Assembly (NCBI GenBank): GCA_020847985.1
Contig: JADLBC010000001.1
Coordinates: 1-38,117, forward strand
Source of the DNA: Dehalococcoidia bacterium
GTDB lineage: Bacteria; Chloroflexota; Dehalococcoidia; Tepidiformales; Tepidiformaceae
DNA length: 38,117 nucleotides
Direction of reading: 5' to 3'
Made by a program: the position numbers and the translations under genes. Under the pieces are notes generated by a model. That model was not told where the DNA came from and searched no databases. It was given only the letters and a program-made list of their open reading frames with translations. This document shows, in pieces, positions 8,493-16,008 of the stretch. The first letter of the stretch is position 1; every line of letters starts with the position of its first letter.

Positions 8493-8715
8493 GGCGGCGG
8501 AGCGCGCGCCCGCCGTCGATGTACCCCGGCGAGGGGGCGCCGCGCGGGTGCTGCTGCTCCCCGCCCGTCCCTTCATCGCGCTCGCCCGGAAGCTTTACCG
8601 GCTGGTCCGGAAGGTGGTGCGGCTGCTCTTCATCGGCGCCATCCTCACCGCCATCGTCACCCTGCTCGATGCCCTGTTCTCGCCCTCCGGAAAGGACCGC
8701 GACCGGGGGGCGTAG
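8476..8715 (+). CDS. Small predicted membrane protein
   Basis: 79 residues from a GTG at 8476 that overlaps the SDR 3' end. The N-terminal half is basic and amphipathic (ARKLYRLVRKVVR), followed by a hydrophobic stretch LLFIGAILTAIVTLL long enough for one TM helix and a charged tail. No family is recognised and there is no good Shine-Dalgarno, so translation would rest on coupling to the SDR gene. The start could lie further downstream. It may equally be non-coding. Confidence 0.4.
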   Translation: MARSRKAAERAPAVDVPRRGGAARVLLLPARPFIALARKLYRLVRKVVRLLFIGAILTAIVTLLDALFSPSGKDRDRGA

Positions 8716-8723
8716 GCCGCCGT

Positions 8724-9986
8724 CTAGATGCCGTGGCGGCGTTGCGCGGCCACCGTCGCGAGCCGTGCACTGCTCCCCGGCACGCCGCGTAGCCCGGCAT
8801 CGCGCAGCGCCCCGATGATCGCCTCGAACTGCGCCTGTCCGCTCACTTCGAGCAGCAGTTCCAGCACCGCGACGCCGATCGGCATGCCCGGCGCCTCGCG
8901 GTTGTGGTCGACTTCGAGCACGTTGCCGCCCGCCTCGCCGATGACGCGCGAAACCAGGGCAAGCTCGCCCGGCGTATCCGAAACCTCGATCGTGAGCGTC
9001 TGATAGCGGCCCGCATCGGCCAGGCCCCGCCGGACGATGGAGCCAATCAGGTTGATATCGACGTTGCCACCCGAGAGCACGACGACCGTGCGCCCGCGGG
9101 GGCGGTAGGCGCCGCTCTGGAGCGCCGCCACCCCCAGCGCCCCCGCTCCTTCGACCACGAACTTCGAACGTTCGAGCATGAGCGCCATGGCGTGGGCGAT
9201 GGCCTCGTCGGGGCAGGCGATGACGTCGTCGACGTGGGCGCGAATGAGCGCGAACGTGCGCTCGCTCGGCGCGGCGACCGCCACCCCGTCGGCGATGGTG
9301 CGCGTGGCCGGTGCTGCGACGACACCGCCGGCCGCCAGCGACCGCCGGATGCCATCCATCGCCCGCGATTGCACGCCCACGACGCGCACGCGCGGCGCGA
9401 TCGCCTTCACCGCCACGGCGATTCCCGCGAGCAGCCCGCCCCCGCCCGACGGCACCAGGATCTCCTCGACCGCGGGCTCCTGCTCCAGGATTTCGAGCCC
9501 GGCCGTGCCCTGCCCGGCGATGACGGCATCGTCGTCGAACGGTGGCACGAAGACCATGCCCTCGCGTTCGCCGATGGCGATGGCTTCGGCGCGCGCCTCC
9601 TCCAGCGATTCGCCGTGGAGCACGACGCGTGCGCCGTACCCGCGTGCGGCCGTCACCTTCGCGAGCGGCGCGCCCGCCGGCATGACCACCGTCACGGGGA
9701 TGCCCTCGGCCGCGCCCGCGAGCGCGACGCCCTGGGCGTGGTTGCCCGCGCTCGCCGCCACCAGCCCGCGCTGGCGCGCCTCCGCATCGAGCTGCATGAC
9801 GAAGTTCGCCGCCCCCCGGATTTTGAAGGAACCCGTGCGCTGGAGCTGCTCGCACTTCATCAGCACGGGCACGCCCGCGATTTCGCGCAGCAAGTTCGAT
9901 GGCCACACCGGCGTGGTCAGCACGTGCGGCGCGATGCGCTCCCGCGCGGCACGGATCGTGGCGAGGGTGACCCCGGGTCCGTCCAT
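8724..9986 (-). CDS. ilvA: Threonine ammonia-lyase (PLP-dependent, C-terminal ACT domain)
   Basis: 420 residues. Converts L-threonine to 2-oxobutanoate and ammonia using pyridoxal phosphate, the entry to isoleucine synthesis or to threonine catabolism. The PLP lysine is in TGSFKIRGA (near residue 50), the phosphate-binding glycine loop is SGGGGLLAG, and SAGNHAQGVA and VVLSGGNVD are family segments. A single ACT-like domain occupies roughly residues 330-415 (TIEVSDTPGELALVSRVIGEAGGNV), as in the roughly 400-residue single-ACT form; the name could also be tdcB-like. ATG 9986 is chosen because CATGAT lies 6 nt before it; a GTG one codon upstream is also possible. No other branched-chain amino acid genes are nearby. 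Confidence 0.87.
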   Translation of the reverse strand: MDGPGVTLATIRAARERIAPHVLTTPVWPSNLLREIAGVPVLMKCEQLQRTGSFKIRGAANFVMQLDAEARQRGLVAASAGNHAQGVALAGAAEGIPVTVVMPAGAPLAKVTAARGYGARVVLHGESLEEARAEAIAIGEREGMVFVPPFDDDAVIAGQGTAGLEILEQEPAVEEILVPSGGGGLLAGIAVAVKAIAPRVRVVGVQSRAMDGIRRSLAAGGVVAAPATRTIADGVAVAAPSERTFALIRAHVDDVIACPDEAIAHAMALMLERSKFVVEGAGALGVAALQSGAYRPRGRTVVVLSGGNVDINLIGSIVRRGLADAGRYQTLTIEVSDTPGELALVSRVIGEAGGNVLEVDHNREAPGMPIGVAVLELLLEVSGQAQFEAIIGALRDAGLRGVPGSSARLATVAAQRRHGI

Positions 9987-9992
9987 CACCTC

Positions 9993-9998
9993 ATCATG
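9993..9998 (-). promoter_or_regulatory. Candidate -10 box, leaderless threonine ammonia-lyase
   Basis: CATGAT on the minus strand, 6 nt before the ATG at 9986. It departs from TAnnnT at the first base. Confidence 0.35.
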
Positions 9999-10019
9999 GC
10001 ACAGGCGCGAAGCAGGGAT

Positions 10020-10799
10020 TCAGTCGCGGGCCGGCGTGGACAGCGTCCGCGCGGCGCCATCGTCCGCGTGGGCGAACGTCCAGGTCGCGGCCTCTTCGGT
10101 GGCGAGGGGGATGGCATCGAATTCGTGCCCATCGCGGCCCGCCGCCCGCGCGACCGCCGCCGCTCCCGCCACCATCGCCCCAAGGATGCCCAGCAGCCCG
10201 AAGGTCGTCAGGATCGCGTTCGTGCGGTTGTAGGTCACGGCCGCGTGCGCCATGGTCTTGCGCTGGCGTTCGCCCGTCGCCGCCGCGAGCTGCGAGATCG
10301 GCCCGCCCGCCGAGGGGTTTTCGCGCAGCCCCTGCGTGCGCAGCACGACGCCCGTCGTGGGCGCGACGAGAGGCCCGCCGCCGCGCAGGGCCGCGATCGC
10401 CGGCATCACGTAGTCGTTGCGCCATTCCCGGTACTGCGTATACGCGTAGTCGCCGCGCTGCCGTTCATCCAGCGGCACCGGGCTCGCGAGGTAGCGCGCG
10501 AACGCCCGGTCCAGGGCGTCCACCATGTCCTCCGCTTCGTTCGGGGTGAGCGGGTCCGTGCCGTCCAGCGCGCCCTCGAGCGCGGCCTGCAATTCGATCG
10601 CGCCGTCATCGAGCTGCGATAGCGCCGTTCCCGCCAGGAACTCCCGTTCGGCGACATCCATGAAGTGGCGTTGCGCCACCGTGCCCCCGAACCAGGTGGC
10701 CCCGGCGACGATGCCGAAGGTGGCGATGCTCGCGAGCAGCCACGGCGTCGGGTGATTGCGCGCCGTTGTCGCTGTCTTGTCGTTCCCGCGAATGCTCAC
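10020..10799 (-). CDS. Two-TM sensor-like membrane protein, function unknown
   Basis: 259 residues. A short basic N-terminus precedes TM1 (WLLASIATFGIVAGATWFGG, about 20-40); roughly 150 residues rich in helix formers follow (AEREFLAGTALSQLDDG, ALDRAFARYLASPVPLDERQ), then TM2 (ILTTFGLLGILGAMVAGAAAV) and a short cytoplasmic tail. This resembles an extracytoplasmic helical-bundle sensory module without an output domain. GTG 10799 is preferred because TATCTT lies 6 nt upstream on the minus strand; an in-frame ATG at 10835 is the alternative and would add 12 residues. Its stop is about 33 bp upstream of the threonine ammonia-lyase start, in the same direction. No family is recognised. Confidence 0.65.
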   Translation of the reverse strand: MSIRGNDKTATTARNHPTPWLLASIATFGIVAGATWFGGTVAQRHFMDVAEREFLAGTALSQLDDGAIELQAALEGALDGTDPLTPNEAEDMVDALDRAFARYLASPVPLDERQRGDYAYTQYREWRNDYVMPAIAALRGGGPLVAPTTGVVLRTQGLRENPSAGGPISQLAAATGERQRKTMAHAAVTYNRTNAILTTFGLLGILGAMVAGAAAVARAAGRDGHEFDAIPLATEEAATWTFAHADDGAARTLSTPARD

Positions 10800-10805
10800 C
10801 CGTTG

Positions 10806-10811
10806 AAGATA
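10806..10811 (-). promoter_or_regulatory. Candidate -10 box, leaderless two-TM protein
   Basis: TATCTT on the minus strand, 6 nt before the GTG at 10799; no Shine-Dalgarno. Confidence 0.45.
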
Positions 10812-10827
10812 CGCGCGATGGCTGACG

Positions 10828-10915
10828 GCCGCCATTGCGCCGCGCTCGCAATCGCCCCCGTTTCGCTCGCTTGCGATGCGTTCGCGACGGCCACCGCCGC
10901 CGCCATTGCGCCGCG
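10828..10915. repeat. 17-bp direct repeat in a divergent intergenic region
   Basis: GCCGCCATTGCGCCGCG occurs at 10828-10844 and again at 10899-10915, between the divergent two-TM protein and GlsB-like genes. The stretch between has several GCG/CGC-rich near-palindromes. It could be a paired operator or simple GC-rich drift. Confidence 0.4.
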
Positions 10916-10989
10916 GCCGCGCCCCCCGCCCGAGAGTGAGTGCGAAGCGCCGCGCGAAGCGGCCAACCTTTTGCAGGAGTGTGCTCCCC

Positions 10990-11271
10990 ATGGGAATCCT
11001 GGCCTGGATCCTGTTCGGCCTCATCGCGGGCGCCGTCGCCCAGCTCATCGTCCCCGGCGACGACGCCGGTGGCGGCAGCGGGATGGGCATCATCATCACC
11101 ATCCTCCTCGGCATCGTCGGCGCCTTCGTCGGCGGCATCATCGGCAGCGCCCTCGGCTTCGGCGGCGTCACCGAGTTCGACATTCGCAGCTTCGCCATCG
11201 CCATCCTCGGTGCGATCGTCGTGCTCGTGGCCTGGCGCATGGTGCGCGGCGCCGGACACGGGTACGCATAG
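10990..11271 (+). CDS. GlsB/YeaQ/YmgE-family (transglycosylase-associated) membrane protein
   Basis: 93 residues with three hydrophobic, glycine-rich helices: ILAWILFGLIAGAVAQLI, then PGDDAGGGSGMGIIITILLGIVGAFVGGIIG, then FAIAILGAIVVLVAW. The A-Q-L-I-V-P-G-D motif followed by a glycine-rich G-M-G-I-I-T-I segment is diagnostic of the family, whose members are small stress-associated inner-membrane proteins of unknown biochemical role. AGGAG (10975-10979) lies 10 nt before the ATG. It is monocistronic, followed by a hairpin. Confidence 0.85.
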   Translation: MGILAWILFGLIAGAVAQLIVPGDDAGGGSGMGIIITILLGIVGAFVGGIIGSALGFGGVTEFDIRSFAIAILGAIVVLVAWRMVRGAGHGYA

Positions 11272-11292
11272 CGCGGCGAGCCGCGCGCCTCA

Positions 11293-11323
11293 GTGGCCCC
11301 GGTGGCAGCCGCCCCGGGGCCAC
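11293..11323 (+). terminator. GC-rich hairpin after the GlsB-like gene
   Basis: GTGGCCCCGG (11293-11302) pairs perfectly with CCGGGGCCAC (11314-11323) across an 11-nt loop, about 20 nt after the stop. No T-run follows. Confidence 0.45.
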
Positions 11324-11395
11324 CGCGCGCGTATGGCTGAGGCCTGGTGCTGGTCGAAGGCGACCGCCACTGAAGTTCGCGACGGGGTATCCCCT

Positions 11396-11430
11396 GGGAA
11401 CTGGCAACCGGGAACTGGGAACTGGCAATG
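11396..11430. repeat. Heptanucleotide tandem repeat, five units of GGnAACt type
   Basis: Five 7-nt units in a row: GGGAACT, GGCAACC, GGGAACT, GGGAACT, GGCAATG. They lie just upstream of lipA and overlap the place where its -35 region would be. The pattern is like the short tandemly repeated repetitive sequences described in cyanobacteria. Confidence 0.75.
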
Positions 11431-11438
11431 CCGTGGGC

Positions 11439-11444
11439 TAGGCT
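11439..11444 (+). promoter_or_regulatory. Candidate -10 box, leaderless lipA
   Basis: TAGGCT 9 nt before the lipA ATG. The GGAAAG in between is at best a weak Shine-Dalgarno. Confidence 0.35.
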
Positions 11445-11453
11445 GGAAAGACC

Positions 11454-12377
11454 ATGACCGCTGAGCCCGCGCGCCCGCCCTGGTTGAAGGTCCGCTTCCC
11501 CGCCGGCCCGAACTACGCCCGCGTCCAGGAACTGATGCGCGGCGAACGCCTCCACACCGTCTGCGAAGAGGCCCGCTGCCCCAACATCGGAGACTGCTGG
11601 AGCCGCGGCACCGCCACCTTCATGATTCTCGGCGACACCTGCACCCGGTCGTGCGGCTTCTGCGCCGTGAAGACGGGCCGCCCCGGCGCCGTCGATACCG
11701 GCGAGCCTCGCCGCGTCGCGCTCGCCATCCAGCGCATGGGCCTTCGCCACGCCGTCATCACCAGCGTGAACCGCGACGAACTCCCCGATGGTGGCGCCGC
11801 CATCTTCGCCGAGACCATCCGCTGGTCCCGCCGCCTCAGCCCCGGGACCACCTTCGAAGTCCTCATCCCGGACTTCAAGGGCGACCGTGCCGCCCTCGCC
11901 ACCGTGCTCGAGGCGCGCCCCGAGATCCTCAACCACAACACCGAGACCGTCGCCCGCCTCTACCCCACGGTGCGCCCCCAGGCCCGCTACGAACGCTCCC
12001 TCGACCTCCTCGCGGCGGCGAAGGAGATCGACCCGGGCACGCTCACGAAGACGGGCATCATGGTCGGGCTCGGTGAGACGTACGACGAGGTCATCGCCAC
12101 CGCGCGCGATATCGCCGCCCGCGGCGTCGATATCCTTACCGCCGGGCAGTACCTCCGGCCGGGCCCGGGCTATCTCCCGATCGTGCGCTACTGGACGCCG
12201 GAGGAGTTCGCCGCGCTGAAGGCAGAGGCCCTCGCCCTCGGCTTCCGGCACGTCGAATCCGGGCCGCTCGTACGCAGTTCCTACCACGCCGAGGAGCAGG
12301 CCGGTCACGCCTCGGGCCTGCTCGCGCCGAGGCCCACTGGCGATACGCTGGACCTCCAGGTCCTGCCCGCTCACTGA
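11454..12377 (+). CDS. lipA: Lipoyl synthase LipA (radical SAM)
   Basis: 307 residues. Inserts two sulfur atoms into protein-bound octanoyl groups to make the lipoyl cofactor of 2-oxoacid dehydrogenases and glycine cleavage. Both 4Fe-4S sites are complete: auxiliary cluster CX4CX5C in [12 protein letters not shown] and radical-SAM CX3CX2C in CTRSCGFC; the C-terminal RSSY motif is in [22 protein letters not shown] and DELPDGGA are also conserved. lipB and the lipoylated enzymes are not in this window. The ATG is preceded by a TAGGCT box rather than a clear ribosome-binding site. The 3' neighbour is the short kinase-like gene after 55 bp. Confidence 0.95.
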   Translation: MTAEPARPPWLKVRFPAGPNYARVQELMRGERLHTVCEEARCPNIGDCWSRGTATFMILGDTCTRSCGFCAVKTGRPGAVDTGEPRRVALAIQRMGLRHAVITSVNRDELPDGGAAIFAETIRWSRRLSPGTTFEVLIPDFKGDRAALATVLEARPEILNHNTETVARLYPTVRPQARYERSLDLLAAAKEIDPGTLTKTGIMVGLGETYDEVIATARDIAARGVDILTAGQYLRPGPGYLPIVRYWTPEEFAALKAEALALGFRHVESGPLVRSSYHAEEQAGHASGLLAPRPTGDTLDLQVLPAH

Positions 12378-12420
12378 AGTTTCAGGTAGATTCCCGATAC
12401 GCCGGGCGTGCGCCGGCCAT

Positions 12421-12426
12421 TACGGT
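12421..12426 (+). promoter_or_regulatory. Candidate -10 box, leaderless kinase-like gene
   Basis: TACGGT 6 nt before the GTG at 12433. A GAGGGTGA at 12429-12436 would instead serve an ATG at 12445. Confidence 0.4.
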
Positions 12427-12432
12427 TCGAGG

Positions 12433-13089
12433 GTGAGCAACACCATGGTTGAGACGGGGCCCACGGCGGCCAACGAGGAGACCTATCGCCGCGAAGCGAT
12501 GGGCGCCTTCGCACATGAGGTGCGCACCCCGCTGACCTCCATCCGCATGGTCCTCGAACTCGCCCGCCGCGAAGGTTCCGGTGGCGACCTCGTCCTCGAT
12601 GCCGAACTCGCCGGCATGCTCGATGCCTCCGTCGATGACCTCCAACACCTCGCCGACGACCTCCAGGAAGCCTCGCGCCTCGAACGCGGCCGCCTCGTGC
12701 TCAACGCCGGCCCCTGCGACCTCGCCCTCGCCGTCGACGCCGCCCGCGACCTCCTCTCCCGCGACCTCGAATTGAAGGGAGCCGTGCCCGCGGGCATCGA
12801 AGGCCCCTGGGATATCGCCCGTGTGGTGCGCGCCATCGCCGGCTTCACCATCGCCGCCAACCGCGGCGGCAACGGCAGCGGCGTCGTCACTCTCGGCGTC
12901 GAGGAAGGCGTCCGCACGGTCTGTCTGACGTTCACCAGCGGCGAGCCCTCCGGTGAGCCGAAGCCGATCGCGGCCGACTGCGGCTTCGGCTTCTTCCGCT
13001 CTCGCCTCTTCGTGAACGCCATGGGCGGCGCCGTCGAATGCGACCGCCGCGAACGCTACCTCTCCCTCGCCGTCACGCTCCCGCGCTGA
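12433..13089 (+). CDS. Short histidine-kinase-like protein with degenerate ATP-binding domain
   Basis: 218 residues without membrane or sensory segments. The H-box is intact (FAHEVRTPLTSIR, His near residue 28), followed by a two-helix dimerisation region ending in EASRLERGRLVL. The C-terminal half has the shape of a HATPase_c domain: VVRAIAGFTIAANRGGNGSGVV sits where the N-box should be, and GFGFFRSRLFVNAMGGAVE resembles the G2 box, but the NLLxNAxKY asparagine pattern and a DxGxG G1 box are missing. It may be a phosphotransfer or phosphatase protein rather than an autokinase. GTG 12433 follows the TAnnnT-6-start pattern; ATG 12445 with GAGGGTGA is a fair alternative. No response regulator is adjacent. 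Confidence 0.68.
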   Translation: MSNTMVETGPTAANEETYRREAMGAFAHEVRTPLTSIRMVLELARREGSGGDLVLDAELAGMLDASVDDLQHLADDLQEASRLERGRLVLNAGPCDLALAVDAARDLLSRDLELKGAVPAGIEGPWDIARVVRAIAGFTIAANRGGNGSGVVTLGVEEGVRTVCLTFTSGEPSGEPKPIAADCGFGFFRSRLFVNAMGGAVECDRRERYLSLAVTLPR

Positions 13090-13159
13090 GACAACCCTGG
13101 CAGGTGCCCGCGCTGCAGTCGCAACCGCGCCGTAACGGCCCTCGCACCCTCGCCCGCGT

Positions 13160-13165
13160 TACACT
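13160..13165 (+). promoter_or_regulatory. Candidate -10 box, leaderless ROK kinase
   Basis: TACACT 6 nt before the ATG at 13172; no Shine-Dalgarno. Confidence 0.5.
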
Positions 13166-13171
13166 CGGGAC

Positions 13172-14131
13172 ATGGAACGAACGGTCATCGCCTCGGACAT
13201 CGGCGGAACCCACATGCGTGCGGCGCTCGTGGACGAACACGGGCGCATCATCGCCCGCCGTGAGGTCGATACCCCGCCCAACGCCCCCGTCGACCAGATG
13301 CTGGGCGAAATCGCCGCCCTCCTCGGCGGGGTCGCGAGCCAGGCGCCCGCGCCCCCCATCGGCGCCTGTGTCGCCGTCCCCGGACTGGTGAACGGCGACG
13401 CCGGCATCGTCGCGGTCGCCCCGAACGTCCCCGCCTTCCGCAATCTTGTGCTCACGACGCCGCTCTCGGCCGCTCTCGGCCTGCCGGTTTCCATCGAAAA
13501 CGACGCCTCCGCCGCCGCGCTGGGCGAATCACGCTTCGGCGCGGGCCGCGGCTGCCGCCACCTCCTGCACGCCACCGTTGGCACGGGCATCGGCGGCGGG
13601 CTCGTCATCGATGGCCGCCTCTACCGTGGCGCGAAGGGCTTCGCCGGCGAAATCGGCCACATCGTCATCGACCCCGGAGGCCCGCGCTGCAATTGCGGGT
13701 CGCGCGGCTGCCTCGAAGCCATGGTCAGCGGCGTCGCCTTCGCCGCTCGTGCCCGGCGCCTGCTCGCGAAGGGCCAATCGCCCGTGCTGCGCGAACTCGT
13801 CGGCTACCGCGAACCGACCGGCGCCGACCTCTTTCACGCCGCGAAGGCCGGCGACCACACCTGCGAGGCCGAGATCCGCCACGGCGGCCACCTCCTCGGG
13901 CTCGGGCTCGGCAGCCTGGTCAATGTCCTCAATCCCGAGGCCGTCACCCTCAGCGGCGGCATGCTCGTGATGGGCGAAATGTTCCTCGCGCCCCTGCGCG
14001 AATCCCTGTTCTCCATCGCCTACGGGCCCGCCAGCGGCACCTCCCTCCGGCTGAGCGCGCTGGGCGATGACGCGGGCATCCTCGGCGCCGCCGCCGTCGC
14101 CTTCGAACGCGCCGAGACCCGCGAACGGTAA
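13172..14131 (+). CDS. ROK-family sugar kinase (glucokinase-like)
   Basis: 319 residues. The ATP phosphate motif is DIGGTHMRAAL at the N-terminus; the catalytic Asp is in ENDASAAALGE; the ROK signature with zinc ligands is GEIGHIVID...CNCGSRGCLE (His plus three Cys in CxCGxxGCxE). Adenosine-motif glycines appear in NPEAVTLSGGMLVMG. ROK kinases phosphorylate glucose, N-acetylglucosamine, mannose or allose; glucokinase is the likeliest call but specificity is not visible. No helix-turn-helix domain is fused, so it is an enzyme rather than a repressor. Stands alone after a leaderless-type start. Confidence 0.88.
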   Translation: MERTVIASDIGGTHMRAALVDEHGRIIARREVDTPPNAPVDQMLGEIAALLGGVASQAPAPPIGACVAVPGLVNGDAGIVAVAPNVPAFRNLVLTTPLSAALGLPVSIENDASAAALGESRFGAGRGCRHLLHATVGTGIGGGLVIDGRLYRGAKGFAGEIGHIVIDPGGPRCNCGSRGCLEAMVSGVAFAARARRLLAKGQSPVLRELVGYREPTGADLFHAAKAGDHTCEAEIRHGGHLLGLGLGSLVNVLNPEAVTLSGGMLVMGEMFLAPLRESLFSIAYGPASGTSLRLSALGDDAGILGAAAVAFERAETRER

Positions 14132-14198
14132 CCAGCGCGGAACGTCCCTCGTTCGCGGCAAACCGCGACGCGCGCTTGTTGGCGTCATCCCGTTCCGG

Positions 14199-14204
14199 CA
14201 TGAT
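14199..14204 (+). promoter_or_regulatory. Candidate -10 box, XRE regulator
   Basis: CATGAT 8 nt before the GTG at 14213; weaker match than the others (C at the first position). Confidence 0.3.
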
Positions 14205-14212
14205 TCGCCGCC

Positions 14213-15910
14213 GTGGGGAACCCCTTCGGAACACTGCTCCAGGACGCCCGCAGGGATGCGGGCCTTTCCCAGGACCAGCTCGCGGCGCGTACCGGCGTCT
14301 CCACCCAGGCCGTGGGCAGCTGGGAGACGGGCCGCCGTGCGCCGCGCCGCGACCGCGTCATCGACCTCGCCGATGCCCTCGGGCTTGAAACGCCCGCCCT
14401 GAACCGCTGGCTCGCGCTCCTCGCGCTCGACCCCGTGCCGGAGGAGCGCGTCATCCCGCTCGTGGAGCGCCGCCGCGAACTCGCCGCCCTCGCCGCCGAG
14501 TGCCGGTCGTACGAATGGCCCTGCCTGGTGATGGACTGGAACTTCGAGGTGATCGGCTGGAACGAAGCCGCGAACACCCTCAGCGAACTCGATTTCGGCA
14601 CGGACCTGGCCGAACCCGGCGCCCGCCAGCTCCTCCGTATGGCCCTCAGCAAGCATTACCGGGATCGCCTCCTGAACTGGGACGAGGCCATCGGCGTCAT
14701 GATCGCGATGTGGAAGAGCGAGCAGCAATCCATCACCGACCCGGGCAGCGGTGCGCTCTTCTTCTCGCGCATGATGGAGTACGTCTTCGCCAACCACGCC
14801 GACCAGGTCGAACGGCTGATGCGGCTCTGGCAGGCCCCCGCGGCGAACCGCCAGGGCATCCGCGGCGTGCTCCCCATTCGCTGGCGCTCCGCCTCCGGCG
14901 ATGTCCTCAGCCTGCACGCCGTCCAGACCCCCTGGAGCGACTTCGATGGCTCCTGGGCACTCGATTGGATGCCCGCCGATGGCCTCACATGGGAATGGTT
15001 CGAACGCGAGCGCGCGGCCCGGCCACTCGCACCCGCGGACGAGCCCTCAGCGACGGCTGACGACCTCGCCGGGCGCTCCACGTGGCGCCAGCTTCTGCGC
15101 GAATCCCGCCGCGCCGTCCGCCTTACACGCCGGCAACTCGCCCAGCGCTCGGGCATCGCCGAGGACACCATCTACGCCTACGAGAGCGGCCGCCGCGCGC
15201 CCACCCGCGAACGCCTGCTCGACCTCTGCGGCGCGCTCGAACTCGAAGGGCCGCGCATGAACGCCATCCTCGACGCGGCCGGCATGGAGCCCGAACCGTC
15301 CGACTGGGCCCGCATCCTCCTCGGCGAGGACGTGCGCTTCGCTCCCCGGCGCCTCGCCGCCATGGTTCGCGACCACGCCCACACCCCGGCCGAAGTCCAT
15401 GAGCACATCGATGCCCACCCCTGGCCCTGCCTCATCGTCAATGGCACCTGCGACATCGCCGTCGTGAATCCCGCCGCCCGGAGGCTCCTGGGTATCGACC
15501 TTGAGGCCTGGCCGGCCGGCGTCGAACGGAACCTCGTTTCACTCGTCACGAGCGCGCCCTTCCGCGATCGCATCGAGAACTGGGCCGAGGTCGCCGCCCG
15601 CGTCGTGCCGCGCGCCCTCATTCCCTACGTGACGGGCAGCGCCGGGGCCCGCGATGGCTACTTCGATGCCGTCGTCCACCACGTGCGCGAACGCGACGGC
15701 CACACGCGCAATCTCGCCGCCCTCTTCGATGCCTGGCGCACGAATCGCCAGGTCAGTTGGAGCGCGCGCCTCGCCTTCGATGTCCGCTGGCACACCCCCG
15801 GCGCCAGCCTCGCCTTCCACGCCGTCATCGCCCCCTGGAACCCCTTCGACCCCTACTGGGCGATCGACCTGCACCCCGCGGACGCGGCCACGTGGGCCTG
15901 GTTCGCCTGA
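14213..15910 (+). CDS. Internally duplicated XRE regulator (two HTH plus two MmyB-like ligand-binding domains)
   Basis: 565 residues built from two copies of the same module. Module 1: an XRE-type HTH (about 5-60, LLQDARRDAGLSQDQLAART...QAVGSWETGRRAP) and a MmyB/PAS-like ligand domain (about 95-270, starting YEWPCLVMDWNFEVIGWNEAA). Module 2: HTH (about 295-350, LLRESRRAVRLTRRQLAQRSG...TIYAYESGRRAP) and ligand domain (about 390-565, starting HPWPCLIVNGTCDIAVVNPAA). Both ligand domains end in the same way (TPWSDFDGSWALDWMPADGLTWEWF and APWNPFDPYWAIDLHPADAATWAWF). Known MmyB-type regulators usually have one copy of each and bind fatty-acid-like ligands. Start is GTG 14213. The target is unknown; the ROK and zinc-ribbon genes flank it. 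Confidence 0.82.
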   Translation: MGNPFGTLLQDARRDAGLSQDQLAARTGVSTQAVGSWETGRRAPRRDRVIDLADALGLETPALNRWLALLALDPVPEERVIPLVERRRELAALAAECRSYEWPCLVMDWNFEVIGWNEAANTLSELDFGTDLAEPGARQLLRMALSKHYRDRLLNWDEAIGVMIAMWKSEQQSITDPGSGALFFSRMMEYVFANHADQVERLMRLWQAPAANRQGIRGVLPIRWRSASGDVLSLHAVQTPWSDFDGSWALDWMPADGLTWEWFERERAARPLAPADEPSATADDLAGRSTWRQLLRESRRAVRLTRRQLAQRSGIAEDTIYAYESGRRAPTRERLLDLCGALELEGPRMNAILDAAGMEPEPSDWARILLGEDVRFAPRRLAAMVRDHAHTPAEVHEHIDAHPWPCLIVNGTCDIAVVNPAARRLLGIDLEAWPAGVERNLVSLVTSAPFRDRIENWAEVAARVVPRALIPYVTGSAGARDGYFDAVVHHVRERDGHTRNLAALFDAWRTNRQVSWSARLAFDVRWHTPGASLAFHAVIAPWNPFDPYWAIDLHPADAATWAWFA

Positions 15911-16008
15911 CACTCGTACACCTGTAAGAAAACGCCCCTTCCTGGCGCCCGCCGCCGCGCGCCAGCATGCCCCCGTCCGGCCCGAAAGCCCCGGATGGAG
16001 GAACAGCG

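Noticed and set aside
10800..12374. Long minus-strand frame running through lipA and joined to the two-TM protein
   Set aside because: lipA on the plus strand has all cysteine motifs; only the part below 10799 is a real protein. The SQFPVASSQ stretch in this frame is just the heptamer repeat translated.
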